From: Ptiloglossa arizonensis
Taxonomy: Eukaryota > Arthropoda > Insecta > Hymenoptera > Colletidae
DNA length: 64,000 bases
Direction: 5' to 3'
Assembly: GCF_051014685.1 (NCBI RefSeq)
Contig: NW_027478396.1
Coordinates: 2,046,001 to 2,110,000, forward strand
Shown here: positions 49,533 to 62,526 of the stretch, one piece after another
Layout of the letters: each line of letters starts with the position of its first letter
How positions within the stretch are numbered: position 1 is the first letter of the stretch
Program-made: the position numbers and the translations under genes
The notes under the pieces: generated by a model
The model's input: only the letters and a program-made list of their open reading frames with translations
Databases searched by the model: none
Told to the model about the DNA's origin: nothing

Positions 49533-50758
49533 CGTTTGGAGCAGCAGAATTGCGAAAAATTTTTTGCCTTCTCAACCATTTCTTGGCTTCAAACTCCCAT
49601 ATCTCGCGAACGGATTAACCTAACCCAAAAATTCCTAATGTAACTGAAAGTAGAAACTCGCCCGATTACAACGGTATGCGTATTTTTTCCCTAGGCCATT
49701 CTGGTTAAGCGTTTGGAGCAGCAGAATTGCGAAAAATTTTTTGCCTTCTCCACCATTTCTTGGCTTCAAACTCCCATATCTCGCGAACGGATTGATCTAA
49801 CCCAAAAATTCCTGTTGCGTCTGAAAGTAGAAACTCACCCGATATAAACGGTATGTGTATTTTTTCCCTAGCCCATTCTGGTTAAGCGTTTGTAGCAGCA
49901 GAATTGCGAAAAATTTGTTGTCTTGTCAACCGTTTCTTAGCTTCAAACTCCCATATCTCGCGAACGGATTGACCTAATCGAAAAATTCCTATTGCGTCTG
50001 AAAGTAGAAACTCGCCCGATATAAACGGTATGTGTATTTTTTCCCTAGGGCATTCTGGTAAAGCGTTTGGGGCAGCAGAAGTGCGAAAAATTTGTTGTCT
50101 TCTCAACCATTTCTTGGCTTCAAACTCCCATATCTCGCGAACGGATTGACCTAATCGAAAAATTCCTATTGCATCTGAAAGTAGAAACTCGCCCAATTAC
50201 AACGGTATGTGTATTTTTTCCCTAGGCCATTCTGGTTAAGCGTTTGGAGCAGCAGAATTGCGAAAAATTTTTTGATTTCTCAACCATTTCTTGGCTCCAA
50301 ACTCCCATATCTCGCGAACGGATTGTCCTAACCCAAAAATTCCTGTTGCTCTGAAAGTAGAAACTCGCCCGATTACAGCAGTATGTGTATTTTTCCCCTA
50401 GGCCATTCTGGTTAAGCGTTTGGAGCAGCAGAATTGCGAAAAATTTGTTCTCTTCTCATCCATTTCTTAGCTTCAAACTCCCATATCTCGCGAACAGATT
50501 GACCTAACCTAAAAATTCCAATTGAATTTGAAAGTAGAAACTCGCCCGATTACAACAGTACGTGTATTTTTCCCCTAGGCCATTCTGGTTAAGCGATGGG
50601 AGCAGCAGAAGTGCGAAAAATTTGTTGTCATGTCAACCATTTCTTAGATACAAACTCCCATATCTCGCGAACGGATTGACCTAACTCAAAAATTCCTATT
50701 GCATATGAAAGTAGAAACTCGCCCAATTACAACGGTATGTGTATTTTTTCCCTAGGCC
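49533..50758 (-). repeat. Seven-monomer block, copy 3 of 3
   Basis: Third copy of the block with ctgttgctct (50,343) and aagcgatggg (about 50,594). It is preceded by the ttcctcctc monomer (49,388), which recurs at 53,633, 56,463, 58,054 and 62,831. Confidence 0.83.
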
Positions 50759-51112
50759 ATTCTGGTTAAGCGTTTGGAGCAGCAGAATTGCGAAAAATTT
50801 TTTGCCTTCTCAACCATTTCTTGGCTCCAAACTCCCATATCTCGCGAACAGATTGACCTAACCCAAAAATTCCTGTTGCGTCTGAAAGTAGAAACTCCCG
50901 CGATATAAACGGTATGGGTATTTTTTCCCTAGCCCATTCTGGTTAAGCGTTTGGAGCAGCAGAATTGCGAAAAATTTGTTGTCTTCTCAACCATTTCTTG
51001 GCTTCAAACTCCCATATCTCGCGAACGGATTGACCAAACCCAAAAATTCCTTCTGCGTCTGAAAGTAGAAACTCACCCGATATAAACGGTATGTGTATTT
51101 TTTCCCTAGGCC

Positions 51113-53357
51113 ATTCTGGTTAAGCGTTTGGAGCAGCAGAATTGCGAAAAATTTGTTGTCTTCTCAACCATTTCTTAGCTTCAAACTCCCATATCTCGCG
51201 AACGGATTGACCTAACCGAAAAATTCCTATTGCATCTGAAAGTAGAAACTCGCCCGATTGCAACGGCATGTGTATTTTTTCCCAAGGCCATTCTGGTTAA
51301 GCGTTTGGAGCAGCAGAATTGCGAAAAATTTTTTGCCTTCTCAACCATTTCTTGGCTCCAAACTCCCATATCTCGCGAACGGATTGTCCTAACCCAAAAA
51401 TTCCTGTTGCGTCTGAAAGTAGAAACTCGACCGAATACAGCGGTATGTGTATTTTTCCCCTAGGCCATTCTGGTTAAGCGTTTGGAGCAGCAGAGTTGCG
51501 AAAAATTTGTTCTCTTCGCAACCATTTCTTAGCTTCAAACTCCCATATCTCGCGAACAGATTGATCTAACCCAAAAATTCCTGTTGCGTCTGAAAGTAGA
51601 AACTCACCCGATATAAACGGTATGTGTATTTTTTCCCTAGGCCATTCTGGTTAAGCGTTTGGAGCAGCAGAATTGCGAAAAATTTTTTGCCTTCTCAACC
51701 ATTTCTTGGCTTCAAACTCCCATATCTCGCGAACGGATTGACCTAACCGAAAAATTCCTATTGCATCTGAAAGTAGAAACTCGCCCGATTGCAACGGCAT
51801 GTGTATTTTTTCCCTAGGCCACTCTGGTTAAGCGTTTGGAGCACCAGAAGTGCGAAAAATTTGTTGTCTTCTCAACCATTTCTTAGCTTCAAACTCCCAT
51901 ATCTCGCGAACGGATTGACCTAACCGAAAAATTCCTATTGCATCTGAAAGTAGAAACTCGCCCGATTGCAACGGCATGTGTATTTTTTCCCAAGGCCATT
52001 CTGGTTAAGCGTTTGGAGCAGCAGAATTGCGAAAAATTTGTTGCCTTCTCAACCATTTCTTGGTTTCAAACTCCCATATCTCGCGAACGGATTGACCTAA
52101 CCCAAAAATTCCTATTGCATCTGAAAGTTGAAACTCGCCCGATTACAGCGGTATGTGTATTTTTTCCCTGGGCCATTCTGGTTAAGCGTTTGGAGCAGCA
52201 GAAGTGCGAAAAATTTGTTGTCTTCTCAACCATTTCTTAGCTTCAAAGTCTCATATCTCGCGAACGGATTGACCTAACCCAAAAATTCCTATTGCATCTG
52301 AAAGTAGAAACTCGCTCGATTACAACGGTCTGTGTATTTTTCCCCTAGGCCATTCTGGTTAAGCGTTTGGAGCAGCAGAATTGCGAAAAATTTGTTGTCT
52401 TCTCAACAATTTCTTAGCTTCAAAGTCCCATATCTAGCGAACGGATTGACCGAACCCAAAAATTCCTAATGTAACTGAAAGTAGAAACTCGCCCGATTAC
52501 AAAGGTATGGGTATTTTTTCCCTAGGCCATTCTGGTTAAACGTTTGGAGCAGCAGAAGTGCGAAAAACTTGTTGTCTTCTCAACCATTTCTTAACTTCAA
52601 AGCCCCATATCTCGCGAACGGATTGACCAAACCCAAAAATTCCTTCTGCGTCTGAAAGTAGAAACTCCCCCGATTACAACGGTATGTGTATTTTTTCCCT
52701 AGGCCATTCTGGTTAAGCGTTTGGAGCAGCAGAAGTGCGAAAAATTTGTTGTCTTCTCAACCATTTCTTAGCTTCAAAGTCTCATATCTCGCGAACGGAT
52801 TGACCTAACCCAAAAATTCCTATTGCATCTGAAAGTAGAAACTCGCTCGATTACAACGGTCTGTGTATTTTTCCCCTAGGCCATTCTGGTTAAGCGTTTG
52901 GAGCAGCAGAATTGCGAAAAATTTGTTGTCTTCTCAACCATTTCTTAGCTTCAAACTCCCATATCTCGCGAACAGATTGACCTAACCTAAAAATTCCAAT
53001 TGCATTTGAAAGTAGAAACTCGCCCGATTACAACAGTACGTGTATTTTTCCCCTAGGCCATTCTGGTTAAGCGATTGGAGCAGCAGAAGTGCGAAAAATT
53101 TGTTGTCATGTCAACCATTTCTTAGCTTCAAACTCCCATATCTCGCGAACGGATTGACCTAACACAAAAACTCCTATTGCATCTGAAAGTAGAAACTCGC
53201 CCAATTACAACGGTATGTGTATTTTTTCCCTAGGCCATTCTGGTTAAGCGTTTGGAGCAGCAGAATTGCGAAAAATTTTTTGCCTTCTCAACCATTTCTT
53301 GGCTCCAAACTCCCATATCTCGCGAACGGATTGTCCTAACCCAAAAATTCCTGTTGC
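51113..53357 (-). repeat. 25-monomer-offset block, copy 2
   Basis: Counterpart of 46,691-48,935. It overlaps the first 2,830-bp unit, showing that the 16-mer tandem duplication was made from sequence that already contained this block. Confidence 0.8.
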
Positions 53358-54130
53358 GTCTGAAAGTAGAAACTCGCCCGATTACAACAGTACGTGTATT
53401 TTTCCCTAGGCCATTCTGGTTAAGCGATTGGAGCAGCAGAAGTGCGAAAAATTTGTTGTCATGTCAACCATTTCTTAGATTCAAAGTCCCATATTTCGCG
53501 AACGGATTGACCTAACCCAAAAATTCCTATTGTAACTGAAAGTAGAAACTCGCCCGATTACAACGGTATGTGTGTTTTCTCCCTAGGCCATTCTGGTTAA
53601 GCGTTTGGAGCAGCAGAATTGCGAAAAATTTTTTCCTCCTCAACCATTTCTTGGTTTCAAACTCCCATATCTCGCGAACGGATTGACCTAACCCAAAAAT
53701 TCCTATTGCATCTGAAAGTAGAAACTCGCTCGATTACAACGGTCTGTGTATTTTTCCCCTAGGCCATTCTGGTTAAGCGTTTGGAGCAGCAGAATTGCGA
53801 AAAATTTGTTGTCTTCTCAACAATTTCTTAGCTTCAAAGTCCCATATCTAGCGAACGGATTGACCGAACCCAAAAATTCCTAATATAACTGAAAGTAGAA
53901 ACTCGCCCGATTACAAAGGTATGGGTATTTTTTCCCTAGGCCATTCTGGTTAAACGTTTGGAGCAGCAGAAGTGCGAAAAACTTGTTGTCTTCTCAACCA
54001 TTTCTTAACTTCAAAGCCCCATATCTCGCGAACGGATTGACCAAACCCAAAAATTCCTTCTGCGTCTGAAAGTAGAAACTCCCCCGATTACAACGGTATG
54101 TGTATTTTTTCCCTAGGCCATTCTGGTTAA
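51301..54130 (-). repeat. Tandem 16-monomer HOR, unit 1 (2,830 bp)
   Basis: Repeats directly in the next 2,830 bp. The anchor gcgtttggag with its right context occurs at 51,301 and 54,131; ttcctcctc at 53,633 and 56,463. The left flank differs (ttcccaaggcc versus ttccctaggcc), giving a boundary within a few bases of 51,295. The unit is 16 x 177 minus 2 bp. Confidence 0.88.
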
Positions 54131-56960
54131 GCGTTTGGAGCAGCAGAATTGCGAAAAATTTTTTGCCTTCTCAACCATTTCTTGGCTCCAAACTCCCATA
54201 TCTCGCGAACGGATTGTCCTAACCCAAAAATTCCTGTTGCGTCTGAAAGTAGAAACTCGACCGAATACAGCGGTATGTGTATTTTTCCCCTAGGCCATTC
54301 TGGTTAAGCGTTTGGAGCAGCAGAGTTGCGAAAAATTTGTTCTCTTCGCAACCATTTCTTAGCTTCAAACTCCCATATCTCGCGAACAGATTGATCTAAC
54401 CCAAAAATTCCTGTTGCGTCTGAAAGTAGAAACTCACCCGATATAAACGGTATGTGTATTTTTTCCCTAGGCCATTCTGGTTAAGCGTTTGGAGCAGCAG
54501 AATTGCGAAAAATTTTTTGCCTTCTCAACCATTTCTTGGCTTCAAACTCCCATATCTCGCGAACGGATTGACCTAACCGAAAAATTCCTATTGCATCTGA
54601 AAGTAGAAACTCGCCCGATTGCAACGGCATGTGTATTTTTTCCCTAGGCCACTCTGGTTAAGCGTTTGGAGCACCAGAAGTGCGAAAAATTTGTTGTCTT
54701 CTCAACCATTTCTTAGCTTCAAACTCCCATATCTCGCGAACGGATTGACCTAACCGAAAAATTCCTATTGCATCTGAAAGTAGAAACTCGCCCGATTGCA
54801 ACGGCATGTGTATTTTTTCCCAAGGCCATTCTGGTTAAGCGTTTGGAGCAGCAGAATTGCGAAAAATTTGTTGCCTTCTCAACCATTTCTTGGTTTCAAA
54901 CTCCCATATCTCGCGAACGGATTGACCTAACCCAAAAATTCCTATTGCATCTGAAAGTTGAAACTCGCCCGATTACAGCGGTATGTGTATTTTTTCCCTG
55001 GGCCATTCTGGTTAAGCGTTTGGAGCAGCAGAAGTGCGAAAAATTTGTTGTCTTCTCAACCATTTCTTAGCTTCAAAGTCTCATATCTCGCGAACGGATT
55101 GACCTAACCCAAAAATTCCTATTGCATCTGAAAGTAGAAACTCGCTCGATTACAACGGTCTGTGTATTTTTCCCCTAGGCCATTCTGGTTAAGCGTTTGG
55201 AGCAGCAGAATTGCGAAAAATTTGTTGTCTTCTCAACAATTTCTTAGCTTCAAAGTCCCATATCTAGCGAACGGATTGACCGAACCCAAAAATTCCTAAT
55301 GTAACTGAAAGTAGAAACTCGCCCGATTACAAAGGTATGGGTATTTTTTCCCTAGGCCATTCTGGTTAAACGTTTGGAGCAGCAGAAGTGCGAAAAACTT
55401 GTTGTCTTCTCAACCATTTCTTAACTTCAAAGCCCCATATCTCGCGAACGGATTGACCAAACCCAAAAATTCCTTCTGCGTCTGAAAGTAGAAACTCCCC
55501 CGATTACAACGGTATGTGTATTTTTTCCCTAGGCCATTCTGGTTAAGCGTTTGGAGCAGCAGAAGTGCGAAAAATTTGTTGTCTTCTCAACCATTTCTTA
55601 GCTTCAAAGTCTCATATCTCGCGAACGGATTGACCTAACCCAAAAATTCCTATTGCATCTGAAAGTAGAAACTCGCTCGATTACAACGGTCTGTGTATTT
55701 TTCCCCTAGGCCATTCTGGTTAAGCGTTTGGAGCAGCAGAATTGCGAAAAATTTGTTGTCTTCTCAACCATTTCTTAGCTTCAAACTCCCATATCTCGCG
55801 AACAGATTGACCTAACCTAAAAATTCCAATTGCATTTGAAAGTAGAAACTCGCCCGATTACAACAGTACGTGTATTTTTCCCCTAGGCCATTCTGGTTAA
55901 GCGATTGGAGCAGCAGAAGTGCGAAAAATTTGTTGTCATGTCAACCATTTCTTAGCTTCAAACTCCCATATCTCGCGAACGGATTGACCTAACACAAAAA
56001 CTCCTATTGCATCTGAAAGTAGAAACTCGCCCAATTACAACGGTATGTGTATTTTTTCCCTAGGCCATTCTGGTTAAGCGTTTGGAGCAGCAGAATTGCG
56101 AAAAATTTTTTGCCTTCTCAACCATTTCTTGGCTCCAAACTCCCATATCTCGCGAACGGATTGTCCTAACCCAAAAATTCCTGTTGCGTCTGAAAGTAGA
56201 AACTCGCCCGATTACAACAGTACGTGTATTTTTCCCTAGGCCATTCTGGTTAAGCGATTGGAGCAGCAGAAGTGCGAAAAATTTGTTGTCATGTCAACCA
56301 TTTCTTAGATTCAAAGTCCCATATTTCGCGAACGGATTGACCTAACCCAAAAATTCCTATTGTAACTGAAAGTAGAAACTCGCCCGATTACAACGGTATG
56401 TGTGTTTTCTCCCTAGGCCATTCTGGTTAAGCGTTTGGAGCAGCAGAATTGCGAAAAATTTTTTCCTCCTCAACCATTTCTTGGTTTCAAACTCCCATAT
56501 CTCGCGAACGGATTGACCTAACCCAAAAATTCCTATTGCATCTGAAAGTAGAAACTCGCTCGATTACAACGGTCTGTGTATTTTTCCCCTAGGCCATTCT
56601 GGTTAAGCGTTTGGAGCAGCAGAATTGCGAAAAATTTGTTGTCTTCTCAACAATTTCTTAGCTTCAAAGTCCCATATCTAGCGAACGGATTGACCGAACC
56701 CAAAAATTCCTAATATAACTGAAAGTAGAAACTCGCCCGATTACAAAGGTATGGGTATTTTTTCCCTAGGCCATTCTGGTTAAACGTTTGGAGCAGCAGA
56801 AGTGCGAAAAACTTGTTGTCTTCTCAACCATTTCTTAACTTCAAAGCCCCATATCTCGCGAACGGATTGACCAAACCCAAAAATTCCTTCTGCGTCTGAA
56901 AGTAGAAACTCCCCCGATTACAACGGTATGTGTATTTTTTCCCTAGGCCATTCTGGTTAA
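54131..56960 (-). repeat. Tandem 16-monomer HOR, unit 2 (2,830 bp)
   Basis: Almost identical to unit 1; one difference is at about 52,469 versus 55,299, within otherwise matching aatgtaactg monomers, and the later taatataact variant is present in both (53,881 and 56,711). It ends where the sequence turns into a cagaagtgcg monomer at about 56,971. From there about 650 bp repeat 55,561-56,210 at offset 1,414 (8 monomers minus 2 bp). Confidence 0.87.
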
Positions 56961-57749
56961 GCGTTTGGAGCAGCAGAAGTGCGAAAAATTTGTTGTCTTC
57001 TCAACCATTTCTTAGCTTCAAAGTCTCATATCTCGCGAACGGATTGACCTAACCCAAAAATTCCTATTGCATCTGAAAGTAGAAACTCGCTCGATTACAA
57101 CGGTCTGTGTATTTTTCCCCTAGGCCATTCTGGTTAAGCGTTTGGAGCAGCAGAATTGCGAAAAATTTGTTGTCTTCTCAACCATTTCTTAGCTTCAAAC
57201 TCCCATATCTCGCGAACAGATTGACCTAACCTAAAAATTCCAATTGCATTTGAAAGTAGAAACTCGCCCGATTACAACAGTACGTGTATTTTTCCCCTAG
57301 GCCATTCTGGTTAAGCGATTGGAGCAGCAGAAGTGCGAAAAATTTGTTGTCATGTCAACCATTTCTTAGCTTCAAACTCCCATATCTCGCGAACGGATTG
57401 ACCTAACACAAAAACTCCTATTGCATCTGAAAGTAGAAACTCGCCCAATTACAACGGTATGTGTATTTTTTCCCTAGGCCATTCTGGTTAAGCGTTTGGA
57501 GCAGCAGAATTGCGAAAAATTTTTTGCCTTCTCAACCATTTCTTGGCTCCAAACTCCCATATCTCGCGAACGGATTGTCCTAACCCAAAAATTCCTGTTG
57601 CGTCTGAAAGTAGAAACTCGACCGAATACAGCGGTATGTGTATTTTCTCTCTAGGCCATTCTGGTTAAGCGTTTGGAGCAGCAGAATTGCGAAAAATTTG
57701 TTGCCTTCTCAACCATTCCTTGGTTTCAAACTCCCATATCTCGCGAACG

Positions 57750-59223
57750 GATTGACCTAACCTAAAAATTCCAATTGCATTTGAAAGTAGAAACTCGCCC
57801 GATTACAACAGTACGTGTATTTTTCCCTAGGCCATTCTGGTTAAGCGATTGGAGCAGCAGAAGTGCGAAAAATTTGTTGTCATGTCAACCATTTCTTAGA
57901 TTCAAAGTCCCATATTTCGCGAACGGATTGACCTAACCCAAAAATTCCTATTGTAACTGAAAGTAGAAACTCGCCCGATTACAACGGTATGTGTGTTTTC
58001 TCCCTAGGCCATTCTGGTTAAGCGTTTGGAGCAGCAGAATTGCGAAAAATTTTTTCCTCCTCAACCATTTCTTGGTTTCAAACTCCCATATCTCGCGAAC
58101 GGATTGACCTAACCCAAAAATTCCTATTGCATCTGAAAGTAGAAACTCGCCCGATTACATCGGTATGTGTATTTTTTCCCTAGGCCAGTCTGGTTAAGCG
58201 TTTAGAGCAGCAGAATTGCGAAAAATTTTTTGCCTTCTCAACCATTTCTTGGCTTCAAACTCCCATATCTCGCGAACGGATTGACCTAACCCAAAAATTC
58301 CTGTTGCGTCTGAAAGTAGAAACTCACCCGATATAAACGGTATGTGTATTTTTTCCCTAGCCCATTCTGGTTAAGCGTTTGGAGCAGCAGAATTGCGAAA
58401 AATTTGTTGTCTTCTCAACCATTTCTTGGCTTCAAACTCCCATATCTCGCGAACGGATTGACCAAACCCAAAAATTCCTTCTGCGTCTGAAAGTAGAAAC
58501 TCGCCCGATTACAACGGTATGTGTATTTTCTCCCTAGGGCATTCTGGTTAAGCGTTTGGAGCAGCAGAAGTGCGAAAAATTTGTTGTTTTGTCAACCATT
58601 TCTTTGCTTCAAACTCCCATATCTTTAGAACGGATTGACCTAACTCAAAAACTCCTATTGCATCTGAAAGTCGAAACTCGCCCAATTACAACGGTATGTG
58701 TATTTTTTCCCTAAGCCACTCTGGTTAAGCGTTTGGAGCAGCAGAATTGCGAAAAATTTTTTGCCTTCTCAACCATTTCTTGGCTCCAAACTCCCATATC
58801 TCGCGAACGGATTGACCTAACCCAAAAATTCCTGTTGCGTCTGAAAGTAGAAACTCGCCCGATTACAACGGTATGTGTATTTTCTCTCTAGGCCATTCTG
58901 GTTAAGCGTTTGGAGCAGCAGAATTGCGAAAAATTTGTTGCCTTCTCAACCATTCCTTGGTTTCAAACTCCCATATCTCGCGAACGGATTGACCTAACCC
59001 AAAAATTCCTATTGCATCTGAAAGTAGAAACTCGCCCGATTACAGCGGCATGTGTATTTTTTCCCTAGGCCATTCTGGTTAAGCGTTTAGAGCAGCAGAA
59101 TTGCGAAAAATTTTTTGCCTTCTCAACCATTTCTTGGCTTCAAACTCCCATATCTCGCGAACGGATTGATCTCTCCCAAAAATTTCTGTTGCGTCTGATA
59201 GTAGAAACTCACCCGATATAAAC
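57750..59223 (-). repeat. 27-monomer-offset block in R-II, copy 1
   Basis: Five anchors recur at exactly +4,777 bp: cctaaaaatt 57,761 and 62,538; ttcctcctc 58,054 and 62,831; taggccagtc 58,181 and 62,958; the ttgttttgtc monomer near 58,586; gattgatctc 59,164 and 63,941. 27 x 177 is 4,779. A private difference is tatctttagaacgg at 58,619-58,632, where copy 2 keeps tatctcgcgaacgg. Confidence 0.87.
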
Positions 59224-62200
59224 GGTATGTGTATTTTTTCCCTAGCCCATTCTGGTTAAGCGTTTGGAGCAGCAGAATTGCGAAAAATTTGTTGTCTTCT
59301 CAACCATTTCTTAGCTTCAAAGTCCCATATCTCTCGAACGGATTGACCTAACCCAAAAATTCCTATTGCATCTGAAAGTAGAAACTCGCCCGATTACAAC
59401 GGTATGTGTATTTTTCCCCTAGGCCATTCTGGTTAAGCGTATGAAGCTGCAGAATTGCGAAAAATTTTGTGCCTTCTCAACCATTTCTTGGCTTCAAACT
59501 CCCATATCTCGCGAACGGATTGACCTAACCGAAAAATTCCTATTGCATCTGAAAGTAGAAACTCGCCCGATTGCAACGGCATGTGTATTTTTTCCCTAGG
59601 CCACTCTGGTTAAGCGTTTGGAGCACCAGAAGTGCGAAAAATTTTTTGCCTTCTCAACCATTTCTTAGCTTCAAACTCCCATATCTCGCGAACGGATTGA
59701 CCTAAACCAAAAATTCCTATTGCATCTGAAAGTAGAAACTCGCCCGATTACAGCGGCATGTGTATTTTTTCCCTAGGCCATTCTGGTTAAGCGTTTGGAG
59801 CACCAGAAGTGCGAAAAATTTGTTGTCTTCTCAACCATTTCTTAGCTTCAAACACCCATATCTCGCGAACGGATTGACCTAAACGAAAAATTCCTATTGC
59901 ATCTGAAAGTAGAAACTCGCCCGATTACAACGGCATGTGTATTTTTTCCCTAGGCCATTCTGGTTAGGCGTTTGGAGCAGCAGAATTGCGAAAAATGTTT
60001 TGCCTTCTCAACCATTTCTTGGCTTCAAACTCCCATATCTCGCGAACGGATTGACCAAACCCAAAAATTCCTGTTGCGTCTGAAAGTAGAAACTCGCCCG
60101 ATTACAACGGTATGTGTATTTTTCCCCTAGGCCATTCTGGTTAAGCGTTTGGAGCAGCAGAATTGCGAAAAATTTGTTGTCTTCTCAACCATTTCTTAGC
60201 TTCAAAGTCCCATATCTCGCGAACGAATTGACCAAACCCAAAAATTCCTTCTGCGTCTGAAAGTAGAAACTCGCCCGATTACAACGGTATGTGTATTTTT
60301 CCCCTAGGCCATTCTGGTTAAGCGTTTGAAGCAGCAGAATTGCGAAAAATTTTTTGCCTTCACAACCATTTCTTGGCTCCAAACTCCCATATCTCGCGAA
60401 AGGATTGACCTAACCCAAAAATTCCTGTTGCGTCTGAAAGTAGAAACTCGCCCGATTACAACGGTATGTGTATTTTCTCTCTAGGCCATTCTGGTTAAGC
60501 GTTTGGAGCAGCAGAATTGCGAAAAATTTTTTGCCTTCTCAACCATTCCTTGGTTTCAAACTCCCATATCTCGCGAACGGATTGACCTAAACCAAAAATT
60601 CCTATTGCATCTGAAAGTAGGAACTCGCCCGATTACAGCGGTATGTGTATTTTTTCCCTAGGCCATTCTGGTTAAGCGTTTGGAGCAGCAGAATTGCGAA
60701 AAATTTGTTGTCTTCTCAACCATTTCTTAGCTTCAAAGTCCCATATCTCGCGAACGGATTGATCTAACCCAAAAATTTCTGTTGCGTCTGAAAGTAGAAA
60801 CTCACCCGATATAAACTGTATGTGTATTTTTTCCCTAGCCCATTCTGGTTAAGCGTTTGGAGCAGCAGAATTGCGAATAATTTGTTGTCTTCTCAACCAT
60901 TTCTTAGCTTCAAAGTCCCATACCTCGCGAACGGATTGACCTAACCCAAAAATTCCTATTGCATCTGAAAGTAGGAACTCGCCCGATTACAGCGGTATGT
61001 GTATTTTTTCCCTAGGCCATTCTGGTTAAGCGTTTGGAGCAGCAGAATTGCGAAAAATTTTTTGCCTTCTCAACCATTTCTTGGCTTCAAACTCCCATAT
61101 CTCGCGAACGGATTGACCTAACCGAAAAATTCCTATTGCATCTGAAAGTAGAAACTCGCCCGATTGCAACGGCATGTGTATTTTTTCCCTAGGCCACTCT
61201 GGTTAAGCGTTTGGAGCACCAGAAGTGCGAAAAATTTGTTGTCTTCTCAACCATTTCTTAGCTTCAAACTCCCATATCTCGCGAACGGATTGACCTAACC
61301 GAAAAAGTCCTATTGCATCTGAAAGTAGAAACTCGCCCGATTGCAACGGCATGTGTATTTTTCCCCTAGGCCATTCTGGTTAAGCGTTTGGAGCAGCAGA
61401 ATTGCGAAAAATTTGTTGTCTTCTCAACAATTTCTTAGCTTCAAAGTCCCATATCTAGCGAACGGATTGACCGAACCCAAAAATTCCTAATGTAACTGAA
61501 AGTAGAAACTCGCCGGATTACAAAGGTATGGGTATTTTTTCCCTAGGCCATTCTGGTTAAACGTTTGGAGCAGCAGAAGTGCGAAAAACTTGTTGTCTTC
61601 TCAACCATTTCTTAACTTCAAAGCCCCATATCTCGCGAACGGATTGACCAAACCCAAAAATTCCTTCTGCGTCTGAAAGTAGAAACTCCCCCGATTACAA
61701 CGGTATGTGTATTTTTTCCCTAGGCCATTCTGGTTAAGCGTTTGGAGCAGCAGAAGTGCGAAAAATTTGTTGTCTTCTCAACCATTTCTTAGCTTCAAAG
61801 TCTCATATCTCGCGAACGGATTGACCTAACCCAAAAATTCCTATTGCATCTGAAAGTAGAAACTCGCTCGATTACAACGGTCTGTGTATTTTTCCCCTAG
61901 GCCATTCTGGTTAAGCGTTTGGAGCAGCAGAATTGCGAAAAATTTTTTGTCTTCTCAACCATTTCTTAGCTTCAAACTCCCATATCTCGCGAACAGATTG
62001 ACCTAACCTAAAAATTCCAATTGCATTTGAAAGTAGAAACTCGCCCGATTACAACAGTACGTGTATTTTTCCCCTAGGCCATTCTGGTTAAGCGATTGGA
62101 GCAGCAGAAGTGCGAAAAATTTGTTGTCATGTCAACCATTTCTTAGCTTCAAACTCCCATATCTCGCGAACGGATTGACCTAACACAAAAACTCCTATTG

Positions 62201-62526
62201 CATCTGAAAGTAGAAACTCGCCCAATTACAACGGTATGTGTATTTTTTCCCTAGGCCATTCTGGTTAAGCGTTTGGAGCAGCAGAATTGCGAAAAATTTT
62301 TTGCCTTCTCAACCATTTCTTGGCTCCAAACTCCCATATCTCGCGAACGGATTGTCCTAACCCAAAAATTCCTGTTGCGTCTGAAAGTAGAAACTCGACC
62401 GAATACAGCGGTATGTGTATTTTTCCCCTAGGCCATTCTGGTTAAGCGTTTGGAGCAGCAGAGTTGCGAAAAATTTGTTCTCTTCTCAAACATTTCTTAG
62501 CTTCAAACTCCCATATCTCGCGAACA
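59224..62526 (-). repeat. R-II mosaic between the 27-monomer-offset copies
   Basis: Satellite only. Successive segments match other blocks: 59.5-59.9 kb holds caccagaag monomers; 60.18-60.6 kb resembles the R-I cttcacaacc and attccttgg monomers; 61.4-62.45 kb follows the tatctagcgaac / acacaaaaactcc order of 47.96-49.0 kb. Confidence 0.72.

Noticed and set aside
39266..50196. Five nearly identical 104-residue open frames on the minus strand, each with an internally repeated ~50-60-residue segment
   Set aside because: They start and stop at fixed satellite offsets and simply span two monomers lacking a stop in one frame. 177 is divisible by three, so a frame carries from one monomer to the next. 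No domain, codon bias or conserved start context supports a protein.
51938..56345. Plus-strand open frames of 87-100 residues repeated at 2,830-bp spacing
   Set aside because: They run antisense to the satellite orientation over monomers missing a common stop; the spacing is that of the 16-mer HOR, not of genes.
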